Shown here piece by piece: positions 7,470-9,089 of a DNA stretch of 9,089 nucleotides. Numbering within the stretch: the stretch's first letter is position 1; each line of letters opens with the position of its first letter. Source of the stretch: an uncultured Clostridia bacterium (lineage in GTDB: Bacteria; Bacillota; Clostridia; Oscillospirales; Acutalibacteraceae); NCBI GenBank assembly GCA_947567585.1, contig CANONE010000083.1, positions 1-9,089 of the forward strand, in the 5' to 3' direction. Made by a program: the position numbers and the translations under genes. Under the pieces are notes generated by a model, which worked only from the letters and a program-made list of their open reading frames with translations, did not search any database and was not told the origin of the DNA.

Positions 7470-7487
7470 AGTCTTCCAGGCAAGACT
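7470..7487. promoter_or_regulatory. Interrupted palindrome over the operon transcription start
   Basis: AGTCTT and AAGACT are perfect 6-bp inverted arms separated by 6 bp, immediately downstream of the -10 box and covering the predicted +1. The placement suits a repressor operator. Because transcription should begin near 7481, part of the left arm would not be in the RNA, which makes a DNA site more likely than an RNA hairpin. No regulator can be named. Confidence 0.4.
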
Positions 7488-7516
7488 ATTATACCCCCTG
7501 TATCTGTAAAAGTCAA
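7488..7516 (-). promoter_or_regulatory. Sigma-A-type promoter of the ntp operon
   Basis: The -35 TTGACT (7511-7516) and -10 TATAAT (7488-7493) are 17 bp apart, an almost perfect housekeeping promoter. Predicted start of transcription is near 7481. It begins 11 bp after the end of the T-run of the lipoprotein gene terminator, so the operon is transcribed independently of that gene. Confidence 0.85.
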
Positions 7517-7527
7517 AACCTAAATGT

Positions 7528-7568
7528 AAAAAAACGCCGCTTACAGGCATCGGTTCCTGCAAGCGGCG
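7528..7568 (-). terminator. Intrinsic terminator of the lipoprotein gene
   Basis: A 13-bp stem (arms 7556-7568 and 7535-7547, with one G-T wobble) closes an 8-nt loop and is followed on the minus strand by seven T's. It lies about 90 bp after the lipoprotein stop codon. The intervening 7569-7655 is GC-rich and non-coding, with small inverted repeats such as CCGGC/GCCGG at 7618-7630 and no other feature I can support. Confidence 0.92.
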
Positions 7569-7655
7569 TAGAAGACTTTATAATTGCGGAGCCCTCCGGC
7601 CAGATTGGGATGGCGGGCCGGCTCGGCCGGTCTGTCCGGCGGTCTATTCCGGGCT

Positions 7656-8822
7656 TTATTCCGTTGGGCTTTCGCTTTCGGCCTCGCTGCTCTCTTCGGA
7701 GCTTTCCTCCGAGGAGGAGCTTTCGCCGGAGCTCTCATCTTCGCTGGCGGAGCTCTCTGCGGAAGAGGTCCCCTTCTTGCCAAGAGTATCCGCCACAGCG
7801 GAAAGCTTCACGCTGCCAATGGCTTTCTGGTTCAGCTCCACATTCACATTGGCGCTTTCCTCTTCCACATAGCTGGTAAACTCTTCGCCCTTCATTTCCC
7901 CGATCAGGGAAAGCTTCCGGTTCTCGTCGGCCGCCAGGGCTTCAAAGTCCTCTTCCAGATCCATTTTCATAATGACATAGGCCCCGCTGTCTGACTCGGC
8001 CAAACCAGCCTCGCCATTTTTCAGGTCCTTTATAGCGTTCATAAACAGGTCGCTCATAGCTTCCTTGCGCATGGCCACGGGCTCTTCGCCAATGTTCGGC
8101 TCTGTCTGGGTGGCGTTGGCATAGTTGGTGGCGGCCAGGCTCAGGGTTTCCTCCCCGCTGTTGATGCGCTCAATGTGCTCTTCCAGATCTTCTTTGATCG
8201 CGGCCTTATCCTCGTCGCTTTTGGGGCTGGTAACGCCGGTCTCCTCATCCTTATCCGTATACGCCACAAAGAAATAGTTGTAATATACATAATTATCCAG
8301 GTAGTAATCGCGCATCTCGCTTTCCGGCAGCTCTTTTTCCCCGCCCTCTCCATACAGGGCCGCCATCAATTTCTGCAGGCGCACATTATATAAGGAATAG
8401 GCTTGCTCAAAGGAGTCCTGGGAAATGCCCATCTTTTCAAAGGCGGTCTTGTAATAGCCCCAAACGGAACCGGTGGCGTCCTTTACAGCGGTCTGATCCT
8501 CCTCGTCCAGGGTAAGCCCCAGACCGTCGAACTTCTGGCTGACAAAGTAATAAGAGCGCAGATGCTCCATAGCCTTGTCTTCAATCCACTGAGAGGCGCC
8601 GGTTCCCTCAATGGAGCCGCCCAGCACGTCCGCCTCGCTGTCCACCAGGGCTGCGCCTTGCGAATAGGCGCTGGAAAGGTAGTAGATATATCCTCCAATG
8701 GGCATAGTCTCTTCTCCCACCTTGGCAGCCCATGTTTTGTCTTCGCTGTAGCAGCCGGAAAGCCCCGCGCACATGGCCATTGCCAGTATGCCGGCCGCCG
8801 CCCTCTTTAAAATGTTTTTCAT
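7656..8822 (-). CDS. PrsA/SurA-like lipoprotein with degenerate parvulin domain and Ser/Glu tail
   Basis: This is a probable membrane-anchored extracytoplasmic protein, 388 residues from the chosen start. A Lys/Arg n-region and hydrophobic core lead to the lipobox LSGC, with C24 as the lipidated residue. Residues about 33-170 resemble the N-terminal chaperone region of PrsA/SurA proteins. Residues about 178-290 resemble a parvulin domain: YVYYNYFFVAY stands where RHILV is usual, EEHIERINSGEE is like the K-x-G-x-x-F region, and SGAYVIMKMD stands where GYHIIK is usual. Both signature histidines seem missing, so it may be a chaperone without isomerase activity. Residues about 352-388 are almost only Ser and Glu. 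Starts at 8840 and 8831 are possible, but AAAGG at 8833-8837 is 10 nt from 8822 and fits best. It has its own promoter and terminator. The exact function is uncertain. Confidence 0.75.
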   Translation of the reverse strand: MKNILKRAAAGILAMAMCAGLSGCYSEDKTWAAKVGEETMPIGGYIYYLSSAYSQGAALVDSEADVLGGSIEGTGASQWIEDKAMEHLRSYYFVSQKFDGLGLTLDEEDQTAVKDATGSVWGYYKTAFEKMGISQDSFEQAYSLYNVRLQKLMAALYGEGGEKELPESEMRDYYLDNYVYYNYFFVAYTDKDEETGVTSPKSDEDKAAIKEDLEEHIERINSGEETLSLAATNYANATQTEPNIGEEPVAMRKEAMSDLFMNAIKDLKNGEAGLAESDSGAYVIMKMDLEEDFEALAADENRKLSLIGEMKGEEFTSYVEEESANVNVELNQKAIGSVKLSAVADTLGKKGTSSAESSASEDESSGESSSSEESSEESSEAESESPTE

Positions 8823-8832
8823 GTTTCTCATG

Positions 8833-8837
8833 CCTTT
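8833..8837 (-). promoter_or_regulatory. Ribosome binding site favouring the third ATG of the lipoprotein gene
   Basis: AAAGG lies 10 nt from the ATG at 8822 but only 1 nt from the ATG at 8831 and downstream of the start at 8840. The sequence before 8840 is only A and T without a ribosome site. The 8822 start also yields a signal peptide of normal length. Confidence 0.5.
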
Positions 8838-8877
8838 CATATTAAATAAAATAAAACGCTTGCATACATGCCCACCT

Positions 8878-8906
8878 ATTATAGCGCAAAACTTGTCAAA
8901 TGTCTA
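8878..8906 (-). promoter_or_regulatory. Sigma-A-type promoter of the lipoprotein gene
   Basis: The -35 TAGACA (8901-8906) and -10 TATAAT (8878-8883) are separated by 17 bp. Transcription should start near 8871, giving a leader of about 50 nt. A perfect TTGACA also occurs at 8894-8899 but is only 10 bp from the -10 box and cannot be the -35 for it. Confidence 0.8.
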
Positions 8907-8943
8907 GGGGATAGTTAAAAAAAGCGTGGAGGCCGGAGATTCT

Positions 8944-8961
8944 GATTTTCCGTCGAAAATC
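8944..8961. repeat. Perfect inverted repeat upstream of the tRNA promoter
   Basis: GATTTTC and GAAAATC form 7-bp arms around CGTC, ending 3 bp before the -35 box of the tRNA-Gly promoter and lying between the two divergent promoters. No T-run follows on either strand, so it is not an obvious terminator. It could be a protein-binding site or chance. Confidence 0.4.
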
Positions 8962-8964
8962 CAC

Positions 8965-8993
8965 TTGACGAAGCTGGGCTGATGTGATATAAT
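8965..8993 (+). promoter_or_regulatory. Promoter of tRNA-Gly
   Basis: The -35 TTGACG (8965-8970) and -10 TATAAT (8988-8993) are 17 bp apart, with TGA directly before the -10 making an extended -10. The predicted start near 9000 is about 16 nt before the mature tRNA, as usual for a stable-RNA gene. Confidence 0.85.
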
Positions 8994-9015
8994 ACACTCC
9001 AGCGATAGAAAAAGC

Positions 9016-9089
9016 GCGGGTGTAGTTCAGTGGTAGAACTCCAGCCTTCCAAGCTGGTCGTGTGGGTTCGATTCCCATCACCCGCTCCA
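9016..9089 (+). tRNA. tRNA-Gly (anticodon TCC)
   Basis: This is a complete cloverleaf. The acceptor GCGGGTG pairs with CACCCGC (7 bp). The D arm is GTTC/GAAC with loop AGTGGTA. The anticodon stem CCAGC/GCTGG holds loop CTTCCAA with anticodon TCC at 9048-9050, reading GGA and, by wobble, other glycine codons. The T arm GTGGG/CCCAT holds loop TTCGATT. The discriminator T is followed by an encoded CCA that ends exactly at the window edge. Any further tRNA genes or the terminator would be beyond the window. Confidence 0.97.

Larger units (their letters stand above)
7265..7481 (-). promoter_or_regulatory. Long structured 5' leader of the ATPase operon
   Basis: From the predicted transcription start (about 7481) to the ntpF start there are about 217 nt with no supported gene. 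On the minus strand, hairpins visible by hand are: CTGTG/CACAG (7467-7471 with 7436-7440) enclosing GGGGA/TCCCC (7460-7464 with 7447-7451); CAAAGG/CCTTTG (7423-7428 with 7399-7404) enclosing GGGA/TCCC; a terminator-like hairpin at 7382-7399; an alternative stem at 7358-7385; and CCCG/CGGG with inner CGCCT/AGGCG (7285-7321) ending about 6 nt before the ribosome site. The length and alternative stems suggest cis-regulation by riboswitch or attenuation. I do not recognise a known class with confidence. Confidence 0.5.

Noticed and set aside
7271..7516. 81-codon minus-strand frame in the operon leader, and an overlapping 111-codon frame (7227-7562)
   Set aside because: The first would begin inside the promoter -35 box, upstream of the predicted transcript start; the second spans the lipoprotein terminator and promoter. 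Composition is Gly/Pro/Arg-rich without motifs. The stretch is better explained as a structured leader.
7541..7783. 80-codon Arg/Ala/Pro-rich minus-strand frame
   Set aside because: It overlaps the lipoprotein 3' end and terminator in another frame; the composition is what the Ser/Glu repeat coding sequence gives when shifted.
8894..8899. Perfect TTGACA as -35 of the lipoprotein promoter
   Set aside because: Only 10 bp from the TATAAT box; TAGACA at 8901-8906 has the correct 17-bp spacing.
8896..9081. 61-codon minus-strand frame over the tRNA
   Set aside because: Antisense to tRNA-Gly and its promoter, a common spurious gene call.

Overview
The window comes from a moderately high-GC Gram-positive bacterium, most likely a gut-type Clostridia member (Oscillospiraceae-like). 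The lineage is an inference from the Enterococcus/Clostridia-style V-ATPase operon, the AGGAGG ribosome sites, near-consensus sigma-A promoters, a lipobox protein with a PrsA-like layout, and a tRNA with an encoded CCA end. No exact species can be named from the sequence alone.

Most of the window (1-7264, minus strand) is one operon for a V-type (A/V-type) rotary ATPase. In transcription order it encodes subunits G, I (a), K (proteolipid), E, C, F, A and B. This matches the Enterococcus hirae ntp order F-I-K-E-C-G-A-B; in ntp naming, subunit F is ntpG and subunit G is ntpF. Genes are tightly packed, with an 8-bp overlap of C and F, a TGATG stop/start overlap of A and B, and a 3-bp gap between I and K. 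B is cut by the left edge, and subunit D is expected beyond it. G and E make the peripheral stalk, A and B the nucleotide-binding hexamer, F and C part of the central rotor, and K and I the membrane ion-translocating part. The proteolipid keeps every residue position known to coordinate Na+ in E. hirae NtpK, so a Na+-coupled enzyme is the favoured reading.

From 7265 to 7655 there is no gene, but the region is rich in signals. It holds the intrinsic terminator of the upstream lipoprotein gene, a near-perfect promoter (TTGACT-17 bp-TATAAT) for the ATPase operon, an interrupted palindrome over the predicted start of transcription, and a leader of about 217 nt. The leader can fold into several hairpins, including two mutually exclusive ones that look like an attenuator. 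This leader is the best candidate for an undescribed or unannotated regulatory element; a Na+-responsive RNA is an attractive but untested idea.

From 7656 to 8822 (minus strand) a monocistronic gene encodes a lipoprotein laid out like PrsA/SurA foldases. Its parvulin-like domain appears to lack the usual histidines, and it ends in a long Ser/Glu tail. It has its own promoter and terminator. Right of it, transcribed divergently, is a complete tRNA-Gly(TCC) gene with a strong extended -10 promoter. A perfect 7-bp inverted repeat lies just upstream of that promoter.
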